Assembly (NCBI GenBank): GCA_040768665.1
Contig: JAXGMN010000103.1
Coordinates: 1-21,876 of the forward strand
Direction of reading: 5' to 3'
Length of the DNA stretch: 21,876 nucleotides
Origin: JABWBD01 sp040768665
GTDB taxonomy: Bacteria; Planctomycetota; Planctomycetia; Pirellulales; Thermoguttaceae
The notes beneath the pieces were generated by a model that saw only the letters and a program-made list of their open reading frames with translations, had not been told where the DNA came from and ran no database searches. Of this stretch, positions 8,886-16,243 are shown one piece after another. The position numbers and the translations under genes were made by a program. Numbering within the stretch: position 1 is the first letter of the stretch; each line of letters opens with the position of its first letter.

Positions 8886-9617
8886 ATGAAGATCGTCTAT
8901 TCATCGGAGCACTTCCGCCACGCGACGACCTTGGCACTCACCGGTTGCCCGACACCGTATCTGGATATTCCGACCCGCGCCGAGGCCATACTGCGGGCAG
9001 TCGAAGAGGCATGCATAGGTGAAGTGATCGAGCCGCAGGATTTCGGCACCGAACCGGTGGAAGCCGTCCATACCGCGGAGTTCATCGCCCATCTTCAAAC
9101 CGCGTACCGTGCAACTCGGCCATTCTATGAGGGAGCCAGTCCGGCAGCCCCCGACACCTACGCCGCTCGCGGCTGGCGGCATAAGCCGAGCGGCTGGCCG
9201 GGGCGGATCGGGTATTTTGCCTTCGATGCGACGAGCCCGATCCTGGAGGGGACGTGGGAGGCGGCCTACCGAAGCGCGCAGTGCGAGGCCACGGCAGCCG
9301 ACCTGGTACGTAAGGGCCTGCCGGCGGCGTACGCGCTTTGCCGGCCACCGGGGCATCACGCCTCGAACGATCAGCACGGGGGCTTCTGCTACTTGAACAA
9401 CGCCGCCATCGCAGCCAACGCTTTGCGCCGGTGGACCGGCGAGCGGGTGGCAATTCTCGACATCGATTATCACCACGGCAACGGCACGCAGGAGATCTTC
9501 TATCGCGATCCGGACATATTGTTCTGCTCATTGCATGTCGACCCGGATCTCGACTTCCCGTCCGCAAACCGCTGCCACTGCCGCTCAACTGCGTCGCGAT
9601 CCGCCGGACCGGCTTGA
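8886..9617 (+). pseudogene. Truncated histone deacetylase / acetylpolyamine amidohydrolase family protein
   Basis: The protein begins MKIVYSSEHF and keeps the typical family core: RPPGHHA with tandem His157-His158, GFCYLNNAA, and the metal motif DIDYHHGNGTQ (Asp194 and His196 would bind zinc). Homology stops near residue 225 (LHVDPDLDFP). The last ~18 residues are out-of-family and are simply the antisense of the neighbouring gene's 3' end. Family members are about 300-350 residues. The lost part holds the third zinc-binding Asp and the catalytic Tyr, so the product as written should be inactive. Intact relatives remove acetyl groups from polyamines or other acetylated amines. Start: ATG at 8886 matches the usual N-terminus; ATG at 8877 would add three residues. 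The break is either a real deletion/rearrangement or an assembly join. Confidence 0.8.
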
Positions 9618-10459
9618 ATGAGAATGCGGTATTTCAGCGTCAGGCTCTGGCCGGCCGGAAGTGTGTAGGGGCTCTGGTAGAGAACCGCGGGGCTGAAGTA
9701 GGGCATCTCCTGGATCAGGTACCACGGCGCGGGATGGCGGAAGCTGGTGGGATGATCCAGCACGACAATCGCAGCCGACTTGCCGCCGGGCAATGGGCCG
9801 CTGAAGGAAATCCAGCGAGCCCGTTTCCATCGGTCCTTGACAGGGCCTTCGCTGTCGGCGAACTCCCACGCTCGCAGCGCGGGGGCCAACCGGAGCGACA
9901 AGCCCGCATAGCCGCCCCAGCCGACGCCCTTGGGCTCGCCGAGGATCGGCGTTCGGTCCAGGACGACATCCCTGTCGCCGGCGGCAAACGTGCTGAGCCA
10001 GTCGAGGTGATATGAACCCTCGCGACTCGGTGGGCTGACCTCGACGACGCGCTTTTCCGTGAGCACGGCCGGCTTGCCGGGCGGATGATAGCTCAAGGCG
10101 AGTTCGATCCGCGCCGAGTGGTCATCGCGCGAGTCGACCTTCACGCCGGTAACCTCCGTCACGCCGGGCGACTTGCCGGTCTTCGGGTCTTCCTCCCAAT
10201 AGACCAGTCCGTTGATCGATTTCCAGGAGAACCAGAGGGCCCGGTGCCAATAATGGTCGGCCGGCTGAAAGTCGGTGAGCGGTTCGCTGCCGGCGATCGT
10301 GACGGGATGGAAGTAGGGCTTGCCTTCCTTGTCGTAGTGGGCCTGCCACACAACGTGGTCGCCACGGAGCAGGGCCAGAGAGGCGGCATCTTGCTTCCAG
10401 GTCAGTTCGGGTTCGGCGGAGATTGAGAAGGATGCGAGAAGAACGGCGAGGGGAATCAT
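9500..10459 (-). CDS. DUF6807 / 'PmoA-like' family exported protein with altered C-terminus
   Basis: 319 codons. A short signal peptide (about 1-15, ending SISA) is followed by the family signature around residues 70-88 (HRALWFSWKSINGLVYW) and a beta-sandwich-like body, including the segment GWGGYAGLSLRLAP. Pfam calls this family 'methane oxygenase PmoA', but it is not the copper methane monooxygenase subunit. In planctomycetes it usually sits with sugar-degradation and sulfatase genes (from memory). The native end appears to be near residue 301 (WQRFADG). The remaining ~18 residues (KSRSGSTCNEQ onward) are the antisense of the amidohydrolase gene, so the natural stop has been lost at the same junction. 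Start: ATG at 10459, with GGAG 8 nt upstream. Function is unproven; a carbohydrate-related periplasmic role is inference. Confidence 0.8.
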   Translation of the reverse strand: MIPLAVLLASFSISAEPELTWKQDAASLALLRGDHVVWQAHYDKEGKPYFHPVTIAGSEPLTDFQPADHYWHRALWFSWKSINGLVYWEEDPKTGKSPGVTEVTGVKVDSRDDHSARIELALSYHPPGKPAVLTEKRVVEVSPPSREGSYHLDWLSTFAAGDRDVVLDRTPILGEPKGVGWGGYAGLSLRLAPALRAWEFADSEGPVKDRWKRARWISFSGPLPGGKSAAIVVLDHPTSFRHPAPWYLIQEMPYFSPAVLYQSPYTLPAGQSLTLKYRILIQAGPADRDAVERQWQRFADGKSRSGSTCNEQNNMSGSR

Positions 10460-10519
10460 GGTTGGGCTCCGGGGTGATGGAGGACTTTTGCAGGCCGATA
10501 CTGCCGTGTCCGAAATCTA

Positions 10520-10559
10520 GCACAGGGGCCGATGCGGAAAAAGACTTCCGACCCTGTGC
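10520..10559. promoter_or_regulatory. Inverted repeat upstream of the DUF6807 gene
   Basis: GCACAGGG (10520-10527) and CCCTGTGC (10552-10559) are exact reverse complements. Inside them CGGAA and TTCCG form a second stem around AAAGAC. The element lies 60-100 nt upstream of the DUF6807 start and also upstream of the plus-strand promoter toward GH16. It could be an operator, a leader hairpin or a relic of a repeat; the sequence alone cannot tell. Confidence 0.4.
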
Positions 10560-10627
10560 GTGCTGTGTTGCACCGCCGTTTCACAGGGATCTCGCTCGAT
10601 CCGCGTCCGGCATGTGCGGCCTCTCGG

Positions 10628-10656
10628 ATGACACGGCCGGCTTCAACCTGTATACT
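10628..10656 (+). promoter_or_regulatory. Candidate sigma70-type promoter toward the GH16 gene
   Basis: ATGACA (10628-10633, 5 of 6 to TTGACA) and TATACT (10651-10656, 5 of 6 to TATAAT) are separated by exactly 17 nt. It points to the GH16 gene, whose start is about 205 nt downstream. Repeat copy 1 would then lie inside the 5' leader. Confidence 0.5.
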
Positions 10657-10660
10657 AAAA

Positions 10661-10756
10661 GGCTCTGACAACACGGGGACAGGCACCTCGCCGGAACGCG
10701 AATTTTGCGTGTTTTCCATATCTTTGGCTCCGAGCCAGTCCCCGTTTTGTTAGGGC
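10661..10756. repeat. REP/MITE-like palindromic repeat, copy 1
   Basis: A ~96-nt element with imperfect terminal inverted repeats. The left end GGCTCTGACAACACGGGGAC pairs with the reverse complement of the right end (CCCTAACAAAACGGGGAC), about 16 of 19 matching. The inner left arm reads AGGCACCTCG and the inner right arm GGCTCCGAGCC. A central stem ACGC/GCGT (10696-10699 with 10707-10710) encloses a 7-nt loop. A second copy lies at 14486-14583. It encodes no protein. Confidence 0.75.
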
Positions 10757-10869
10757 AACTAGCGAAGGCAACCGTCTGGCTCGTGAATGCGAAAAACGGA
10801 ACCCGAAGGTAGCGCAGGAGCCGGCGGAATTCGGCATCGGCGAAGACCTTCTTGACGAGACAAGTGCGA

Positions 10870-12189
10870 ATGAAGCCCGTGTTGAAATCGGCCATCATCC
10901 GAATGATTGTTTCAGCAGTCGCGTGCTCGGCCGCGACATCCACCGGTGCTGAGCCCGTCCAGGAGTATCGCGGAGGGCCGCCCGGGACGGACTGGCAGTT
11001 GGTCTTCGAGGAGCAATTCGACGGCAGCGACGCCGACCTCGATGCCCGCTGGCAATTTCAGAACGGCCCAAGCGGTCATATTCTTTGCAGCCGTTGGCGG
11101 GACAACGCGAAGCTTGACAGCGGCATGCTGAGGATGATCGCGCGGAAGGAAAATCGTGCGGGACAGGAGTGGACCGCAGCCAACCTGTGGACACGGCAGC
11201 AGTTCAAGTATGGCTATTTCGAATGCCGCTACCGCTATGCTCCGGCCACGGGCACCAACAACTCGTTCTGGCTGATGAGCACCACGCCGCGTACGGAACC
11301 CGGCTGCTTCGAGATCGACATCAACGAAGGCCACTACCCGTACGAGGTCAACATGAACCTGCACCAGCACAGCGGAAAGCACTGGGCCAAAGGCGGGCGA
11401 TGGTACTACTACGGCACGGGACCGGGCACCGCGCGCAACGATGCCGGGTTCAACTTCGTCCTCGACGCGCCGGTGACGACCACCAGGCTCCGGTTGGTCT
11501 CACGCGATGCGGACATCGTCCGGGTCATGGAGTTGCGCGTGTTTCCGCCCAGCCGGCAAGGCTACCCGAGCGTCTTCCCAAACTCCATGGAGGCGCAACC
11601 CGACGTACCCAACCTGGCCGCGGCAGCAGAAGTCGAGGCCAGCTCAACACTCGGTCCCGAGTTTGGTCCGGCGAAGGCGGTCGACGGCAAGCTCTCCAAC
11701 GATTCGCGTTGGGTCAGCGCGAAGGAAGGCAGCCCCCGCGTCCTGACGCTGTCGTTCGCTCAACCTCGCGAGATCGGCTGTATTCAGTTGGTCAGCGGCT
11801 GGCAAGATGGTCAGCACTGGCGGGGCATCGTCGACGATTTCCGGTTCGAGTTCTGGAACGGAGCCGCATGGCAAGCGGTGCGCGGCGCGGCACGCGAGGC
11901 CGTGTTCGAGAACCGGCGCGATCCGGATGCACCGCCCGATCTAGGAAATTCGTTTCATGTCTACGGGCTCGAGTGGAACGAAAAGGAACTCATCTACTAC
12001 TTCGATGGCCGAGAGATCCGTCGCATCGATAACGAGATCTGTCACGGCGAATCTCCGGTCCGACTCAGCCTCGCCATTATCCCCTGGGCCGGGCCTGTGA
12101 CGGACAAGATTGATGGAAAGTCGATGGACGTCGACTGGGTTCGGATGTGGCAGCGCATACCGCAAGAACCACGGACCAATAACCCGTGA
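10870..12189 (+). CDS. Secreted GH16 family glycosidase with inserted discoidin-like domain
   Basis: 439 residues with a signal peptide (about 1-26, ending near STGAEP). The GH16 jelly roll starts at WQLVFEEQFDG. The catalytic motif is FEIDINEG, with Glu148, Asp150 and Glu153 as nucleophile, helper and acid/base of the ExDxxE pattern. The sheet is interrupted at about residues 179-354 and resumes at DLGNSFHVYGLEW, ending with the usual DVDWVRMWQ strand. The insert has F5/8 type C (discoidin/CBM32-like) sequence, but the C-terminal-type strands (about 193-228, APVTTTRLRLV then MELRVF) come before the N-terminal-type part (about 247-344, NLAAAAEVEASS, AVDGKLSNDSRW). Substrate unknown: GH16 members cut laminarin, agar, carrageenan, porphyran or xyloglucan. 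Start: ATG at 10870 is preferred over an in-frame TTG at 10852. It is convergent with the sialate esterase gene. Confidence 0.88.
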   Translation: MKPVLKSAIIRMIVSAVACSAATSTGAEPVQEYRGGPPGTDWQLVFEEQFDGSDADLDARWQFQNGPSGHILCSRWRDNAKLDSGMLRMIARKENRAGQEWTAANLWTRQQFKYGYFECRYRYAPATGTNNSFWLMSTTPRTEPGCFEIDINEGHYPYEVNMNLHQHSGKHWAKGGRWYYYGTGPGTARNDAGFNFVLDAPVTTTRLRLVSRDADIVRVMELRVFPPSRQGYPSVFPNSMEAQPDVPNLAAAAEVEASSTLGPEFGPAKAVDGKLSNDSRWVSAKEGSPRVLTLSFAQPREIGCIQLVSGWQDGQHWRGIVDDFRFEFWNGAAWQAVRGAAREAVFENRRDPDAPPDLGNSFHVYGLEWNEKELIYYFDGREIRRIDNEICHGESPVRLSLAIIPWAGPVTDKIDGKSMDVDWVRMWQRIPQEPRTNNP

Positions 12190-12192
12190 AAT

Positions 12193-12239
12193 GAGCCGGC
12201 ACGCTCCCACCGGCGCGCATTGCGGCAAAACACCGGCTC
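12193..12239. terminator. Possible shared terminator between convergent genes
   Basis: GAGCCGG and CCGGCTC form a 7-bp inverted repeat across the 56-nt gap between the two stops. The loop is long (33 nt) and there is no clear T-run, so this is a weak call based mainly on position. Confidence 0.25.
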
Positions 12240-12245
12240 GATCGT

Positions 12246-14432
12246 TTACTTGGCGGGCCGCACCAGGACTCGCAGCTTCTTGACCGTGTACTGTCCGGCG
12301 TTGCCGACGAACGTCCAGTCGCGGGTCTTGCCTTCGCTATTGCCGATGCCCAGATCGGCGCCGGCGCCGCCTTTCCACTGGTTGATCGCGAAGATCGTTT
12401 GTTGGGCCTCGTGGTTGTGGACCTGCATGCAGCCGTAGCCGTCCTGGGGTGGGGCAAACTGGTCGCCGAAGTCCCAGAGCGCGTCGGAGGCGCCGGGGAC
12501 CTTGGCCGCGTTCTGCGGGCCGTAGTTGTCCGACCAGAATTCGATGTTGCCGCCCGTCAGCCCTTCGCCTGCGACGACGCCGTTCACGTTGGAAAGAACA
12601 TTCATGTTGGCAACCGGTCGCTGGAATTGTGCTTTGGAGGCCAGTGTGGGCAGGCCGATCTTGGCGAGGTCGTCGGTGAAGGCATCCATCGATACGTAGA
12701 CCCACTGGACTTCCTCGCCCGGCTTCTGAAGCTCCAGGAAATAGGCGATGCGGTCGAAGGGGCCGGCGACGCGGTTGCGGAGATCCTGGTCGTAGGCGAT
12801 TTCTTTTCCGAGCTTCGCCAGATCGAGCTCGTAGACGAGCTTGTACTGTTGGGCCTCGGGGACTTTCAGCGCCAGGTAGTCGCGCTCGGGGACCTCCCCC
12901 GCGCGGAATGCGCCGGCGGGCAGACCTTCTTTGTTCATGAGGTTAGGTTCCGCCAGCTTGTGCCACGCGAAGCGGATCGCCATCGGGTCTTCGACTTCAG
13001 GAGAAGAGACGACGACGGTGTCGCCGTCGATCACCGCCTCGGCGGGGACGAAATCGGTCTCTTTGCCGATCAACTCGAAGCGGCTCAGCGGCTTGCCGTC
13101 GCGCGAGGCCAGCCCGCCGCCGACGTTGTCGAAACGGATGCGGATCCGCCGGCCATCGATTTCCATCGAGCGGAAGGTAGGACCGGACGCGACAAGATCC
13201 TTCCGGCCGTAGGTGTTGGCCAGGGCCAAGAGGGCCAGGCGTCTGCCGACCTCCTGCTTGTTTTTGGGATGGATGTCGGCGATGTTTCCGATGTCGTTGA
13301 TCACGGCCATGCCGGTGTCCGGGATGGCGAGCGCGGCGGCCTGGGCCTCCCAGAACTCGGCGAGGATGAAGGGATTCTCATTGCCGTATTGGTAGGGCGC
13401 GATCTGGACGTAGTAGAACGGCAGATCGCTCTGCCAGACTTTTCGCCAGCCCTCGATGAGAGCGAGCATCTTTTTCGTATAGAGCGGTCCTTCGGCATGG
13501 TTCGATTCGCCCTGGTACCAGATCGCGCCTTGGATGGCGAAGGGCATGAGCGGGTGGATCATCGCGTTGTAGAGCATCGTCGGCTGCTGGTGGCTGGTAA
13601 AGGGACGAAGCTCTTGCGGATAGACGGGCATCGGCTCGAGGACCGTTTCCTCACGAAGGCCCTGCTCGGCGGTTTTCAGCCAGGCGACCGCGGTGTCCAG
13701 GTACGCGCGGAGGGTCTGCTTGTAAAGCTCCGAACTGGGGCGGGTCAGAAGCACCTGCCTGTGGATGTCGGCCAGGGCCTCGTCGAGCGTAAAACCGACC
13801 GGCGGGGTCCACGGCTCGATTCGCGTGCCGCCCCAGGAGGAATTGATCAGACCCACCGGCACACCCAGTTCCTGGTGCAACTCGCGACCGAAAAAATAGG
13901 CGGCAGCGGAGAACTGGCCAACCGTCTCGGGGCTGCACGTCTGCCAGTCGGCTTTCACATCGTCCACGGGGAACGGGTGCGCCGCTCGCGGAATCGTGAT
14001 GTGGCGGATCTTGGGGTATTGGGCGGCGGCGAGTTCCTCTTCGATGTTCTGGCTCTGGTTGACCAGCCATTGCATGTTCGACTGGCCGGAGCAAAGCCAG
14101 ACTTCGCCGACGAGGACATCGTCGAGCACGACCTGGTTCGTGCCGCGTACTTGCATCACAAGCGGGCCGCCGGCGGGCGCGGGGGGTAGCTTGACGCTCC
14201 ATTTTCCCCGGGCGTCGGCCGTGGTTTCGACGGCTGCACGCTCGCCGAGTCGGACGGCGACTTTTTCGCCAGGATCGGCCCATCCCCAGACCGGCAATTC
14301 GACGTCGCGCTGCAGTACCATGTGCGGGCCGAAGATCCCCGGCAGGCGGACCTCGCCGGTTACGGTCGAGCAAACGAATAAGAGAATTGCGATCAGTGAA
14401 AGGAACATTAACGCGGGGCGCCTGCGGATCAT
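12246..14432 (-). CDS. Secreted sialate O-acetylesterase with extra C-terminal domain
   Basis: 728 residues, signal peptide about 1-26. An N-terminal beta-sandwich (about 27-105; IFGPHMVLQRD is typical) precedes the SGNH esterase core. GQSNM carries Ser118, WYQGESN (305-311) gives the oxyanion-hole region, and DIHP (387-390) supplies the catalytic Asp387 and His389. These enzymes remove O-acetyl groups from sugars; planctomycete members probably act on acetylated polysaccharides rather than sialic acid (inference). Usual length is about 470-650 residues. Here about 200 further residues (about 525-728) form a separate strand-rich domain with segments such as YFLELQKPGEEVQWVYVSMD and a strand at the end (KKLRVLVRP). 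I do not recognise that domain; it may bind carbohydrate. Start: ATG at 14432, with AAGGAG 8 nt upstream. Confidence 0.92.
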   Translation of the reverse strand: MIRRRPALMFLSLIAILLFVCSTVTGEVRLPGIFGPHMVLQRDVELPVWGWADPGEKVAVRLGERAAVETTADARGKWSVKLPPAPAGGPLVMQVRGTNQVVLDDVLVGEVWLCSGQSNMQWLVNQSQNIEEELAAAQYPKIRHITIPRAAHPFPVDDVKADWQTCSPETVGQFSAAAYFFGRELHQELGVPVGLINSSWGGTRIEPWTPPVGFTLDEALADIHRQVLLTRPSSELYKQTLRAYLDTAVAWLKTAEQGLREETVLEPMPVYPQELRPFTSHQQPTMLYNAMIHPLMPFAIQGAIWYQGESNHAEGPLYTKKMLALIEGWRKVWQSDLPFYYVQIAPYQYGNENPFILAEFWEAQAAALAIPDTGMAVINDIGNIADIHPKNKQEVGRRLALLALANTYGRKDLVASGPTFRSMEIDGRRIRIRFDNVGGGLASRDGKPLSRFELIGKETDFVPAEAVIDGDTVVVSSPEVEDPMAIRFAWHKLAEPNLMNKEGLPAGAFRAGEVPERDYLALKVPEAQQYKLVYELDLAKLGKEIAYDQDLRNRVAGPFDRIAYFLELQKPGEEVQWVYVSMDAFTDDLAKIGLPTLASKAQFQRPVANMNVLSNVNGVVAGEGLTGGNIEFWSDNYGPQNAAKVPGASDALWDFGDQFAPPQDGYGCMQVHNHEAQQTIFAINQWKGGAGADLGIGNSEGKTRDWTFVGNAGQYTVKKLRVLVRPAK

Positions 14433-14485
14433 GGGGCGGTCTCCTTCAGCAGCGGAAAACCAGGGGTTCTAAAGCAAGCCTTCGA

Positions 14486-14583
14486 GGCCCTAACAAAACG
14501 GGAGAGGCACCTCGTGAAGGCACCTTTTTCTCGGTGCTTTCTCGATTTCTTGGCTCGGAGCCGGTCCCCGTCTTGTCAGAGCC
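14486..14583. repeat. REP/MITE-like palindromic repeat, copy 2
   Basis: A ~98-nt element of the same family as 10661-10756. Its ends GGCCCTAACAAAAC and GTCTTGTCAGAGCC are imperfect inverted repeats. The inner arms AGGCACCTCG (left) and GGCTCGGAGCC (right) have the same orientation as in copy 1. The central hairpin GAAGGCACC (14516-14524) with GGTGCTTTC (14533-14541) differs in sequence from copy 1 but still pairs. It lies between the divergent esterase and ferredoxin genes. Confidence 0.75.
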
Positions 14584-14679
14584 ACCTATTGTGCACGCCG
14601 GATTGTCGCGGGTCCAGACCTCGTTCGCTCTTTCCGGGGAGGGCCGAAGGGAGGCACGTCGGGCGAGGCGTTGCCGATC

Positions 14680-14708
14680 TTGCGTCCATCCGTCCCAGCG
14701 TCTAGGAT
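14680..14708 (+). promoter_or_regulatory. Candidate promoter of the ferredoxin-dsr cluster
   Basis: TTGCGT (14680-14685) and TAGGAT (14703-14708) are 17 nt apart, 75 nt before the ferredoxin start. The match to consensus is moderate (3 of 6 and 4 of 6). Position and spacing are the main support. Confidence 0.3.
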
Positions 14709-14782
14709 CAATAGAATCCGCGGCCGGGCGGCAAGCCGTTTCCGCCACGATCGAAGAACCTCTCACTACGGAAAACACGATC

Positions 14783-14971
14783 ATGTTCGTTGTAACGATC
14801 GACACGGACGAGTGCGGCGGGTGCGGAGAGTGTGTCGCGACGTGCCCGGGGCAGATGTTCGAACTGGTCGAGGGCGTCGCCCGGGTAAAAGACGATGCCG
14901 AAGAGTGCCTCGGCTGCGAATCGTGCGTCATCGTCTGTTCAAGCCAGTGTATTACGGTAGAGGAGTACTGA
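14783..14971 (+). CDS. 2[4Fe-4S] ferredoxin, first gene of the dsr cluster
   Basis: 62 residues with two bacterial-type cluster motifs. Cys11, Cys14, Cys17 and Cys21-Pro form the first CxxCxxCxxxCP. Cys42, Cys45, Cys48 and Cys52 form the second, which lacks the following Pro and has an extra Cys56. This is a small soluble low-potential electron carrier. It lies 81 nt upstream of dsrA on the same strand, so it probably donates electrons to, or accepts them from, the sulfite reductase or its partner. That link rests on gene order only. Start: ATG at 14783; no strong ribosome site is visible. The acidic composition is usual for such ferredoxins. Confidence 0.88.
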   Translation: MFVVTIDTDECGGCGECVATCPGQMFELVEGVARVKDDAEECLGCESCVIVCSSQCITVEEY

Positions 14972-15052
14972 TCTACAGAATCGGCCCGGCTTGCCGGCGT
15001 CGCATCGGACGTCTCAAGGAACACAGCCGGGCTGACGGGAGCGAGGTTGAAA

Positions 15053-16243
15053 ATGGAAGATCGAGAGACCCCGTTGCTCGACGAACTGGAAGAGGGCGAT
15101 TGGCCAAGCTTCGTCGAGGAACTCAAGCGAGCGGCGGAAAAGTCGCCGATGGCGGCCGATCTGCTCCGGCAGGTCGAGCGGTCGTACGCAGACAACACCG
15201 GACACTGGAAGCGGGGCGGGATCGTGGGGGTCCGCGGCTACGGCGGCGGGGTCGTCGGGCGGTATTCCGCCATGCCCGAGGAGTTTCCCGGAGTCAAGGA
15301 GTTCCATACGCTTCGCGTCAACGAGCCGGCCGGGTTCTATTACACGACCGAGAAGCTGCGCGAGCTCTGCGACGTGTGGGACCGGTACGGCAGCGGATTG
15401 TTGAACCTCCACGGCTCCACCGGCGACATCATCCTGCTGGGCACGACCACCGAGAACCTGCAGCCGTGTTTCGATGCCCTGGGCGAGATCGGTTTCGACC
15501 TGGGCGGCTCGGGCAGCGCGATGCGGACGCTGAGCTGCTGCGTCGGTCCGTCGCGATGCGAGCATGCCTGCGTCGACACGATGGACGTGATCTACGACCT
15601 GACGATGCACTTCCAGATGGAGATCCATCGTCCGGCCTGGCCGTACAAGTTCAAGATCAAGGTCTCCGGCTGCCCGAACGACTGCGCCGCGGCCAGTGCC
15701 CGGTCCGACCTCGCGATCATCGGCGTCTGGCGGGACACGCTGGAGATCGACCAGGAGGCCGTCGCGCGTTACGTCGAAGAAGGTTTCGATCTGTTCAATC
15801 GGGTGCTCCGCCGCTGCCCGACCTGGGCCCTCGAGTGGGACGCGGACGAGAAGCAGCTCAAGATCAACGCGGAGGACTGCGTCCACTGCATGCACTGCAT
15901 CAACGAGATGCCCGAGGCGCTGCACGTCGGCAAGGAGCGTGGCGCGGCGGTGCTCATCGGCGGGAAGGCGCCGGTCGTCAAAGGAGCGATGATCGGATGG
16001 GTCTTGATTCCGTTCATGAAGCTCGAGCCGCCTTATCAGGAGCTCAAGGATCTCGTCGTGCGGATTACCGAGTTCTGGGCCGAGCACGGCAAGAATCGCG
16101 AGCGGGTGGCGGAATTGATCGATCGGCTCGGGATGCCGTCTTTCCTGGAGGGAATTGGCGTCGAGCCCTGCCCGCAGATGGTCAGTGCCCCGCGGTCGAA
16201 CCCGTATCTCTTCTGGCGCGAGGAGGAGGTGAAGAATGCCTAA
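15053..16243 (+). CDS. dsrA: Dissimilatory sulfite reductase alpha subunit
   Basis: 396 residues, near the family range (about 390-440). DsrA pairs with DsrB in an alpha2beta2 cytoplasmic enzyme whose siroheme and [4Fe-4S] centre convert sulfite to a DsrC-bound trisulfide, or run the reverse reaction in sulfur oxidisers. The siroheme/cluster ligand motifs are present: Cys163-x5-Cys169 (CVGPSRC) and Cys207-x3-Cys211 (CPNDC). The inserted ferredoxin domain has CVHCMHCINEMP (Cys276, Cys279, Cys282), with Met-Pro where a fourth Cys-Pro would sit, as is usual in DsrA. Start: ATG at 15053 has GAGG 6 nt upstream; an in-frame TTG at 15047 is less likely. The stop overlaps the dsrB start by 8 nt (ATGCCTAA). 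The sequence is fully intact, unlike dsrB. Motifs alone do not decide between reductive and oxidative types. Confidence 0.95.
   Translation: MEDRETPLLDELEEGDWPSFVEELKRAAEKSPMAADLLRQVERSYADNTGHWKRGGIVGVRGYGGGVVGRYSAMPEEFPGVKEFHTLRVNEPAGFYYTTEKLRELCDVWDRYGSGLLNLHGSTGDIILLGTTTENLQPCFDALGEIGFDLGGSGSAMRTLSCCVGPSRCEHACVDTMDVIYDLTMHFQMEIHRPAWPYKFKIKVSGCPNDCAAASARSDLAIIGVWRDTLEIDQEAVARYVEEGFDLFNRVLRRCPTWALEWDADEKQLKINAEDCVHCMHCINEMPEALHVGKERGAAVLIGGKAPVVKGAMIGWVLIPFMKLEPPYQELKDLVVRITEFWAEHGKNRERVAELIDRLGMPSFLEGIGVEPCPQMVSAPRSNPYLFWREEEVKNA
16221..16230 (+). promoter_or_regulatory. Strong ribosome binding site of dsrB inside dsrA
   Basis: AGGAGGAGGT ends 5 nt before the dsrB ATG at 16236 and lies in the last codons of dsrA. 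It fixes the dsrB start and supports coupled translation of the two subunits. Confidence 0.75.

Noticed and set aside
9500..10459. Methane monooxygenase subunit (particulate PmoA)
   Set aside because: The similarity is to the misnamed soluble 'PmoA-like' DUF6807 family; the protein has no multiple membrane helices and no pmoB or pmoC is present.
10581..10943. Minus-strand frame of 120 codons overlapping repeat copy 1 and the GH16 start, considered as a transposase remnant
   Set aside because: No HUH or other transposase motif is present, and it is antisense to the GH16 signal peptide and runs through the repeat.
15881..15920. Missing fourth cysteine in the DsrA ferredoxin motif (CVHCMHCINEMP) as a defect
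   Set aside because: Met-Pro at this position is, to my knowledge, normal for DsrA and does not indicate damage.
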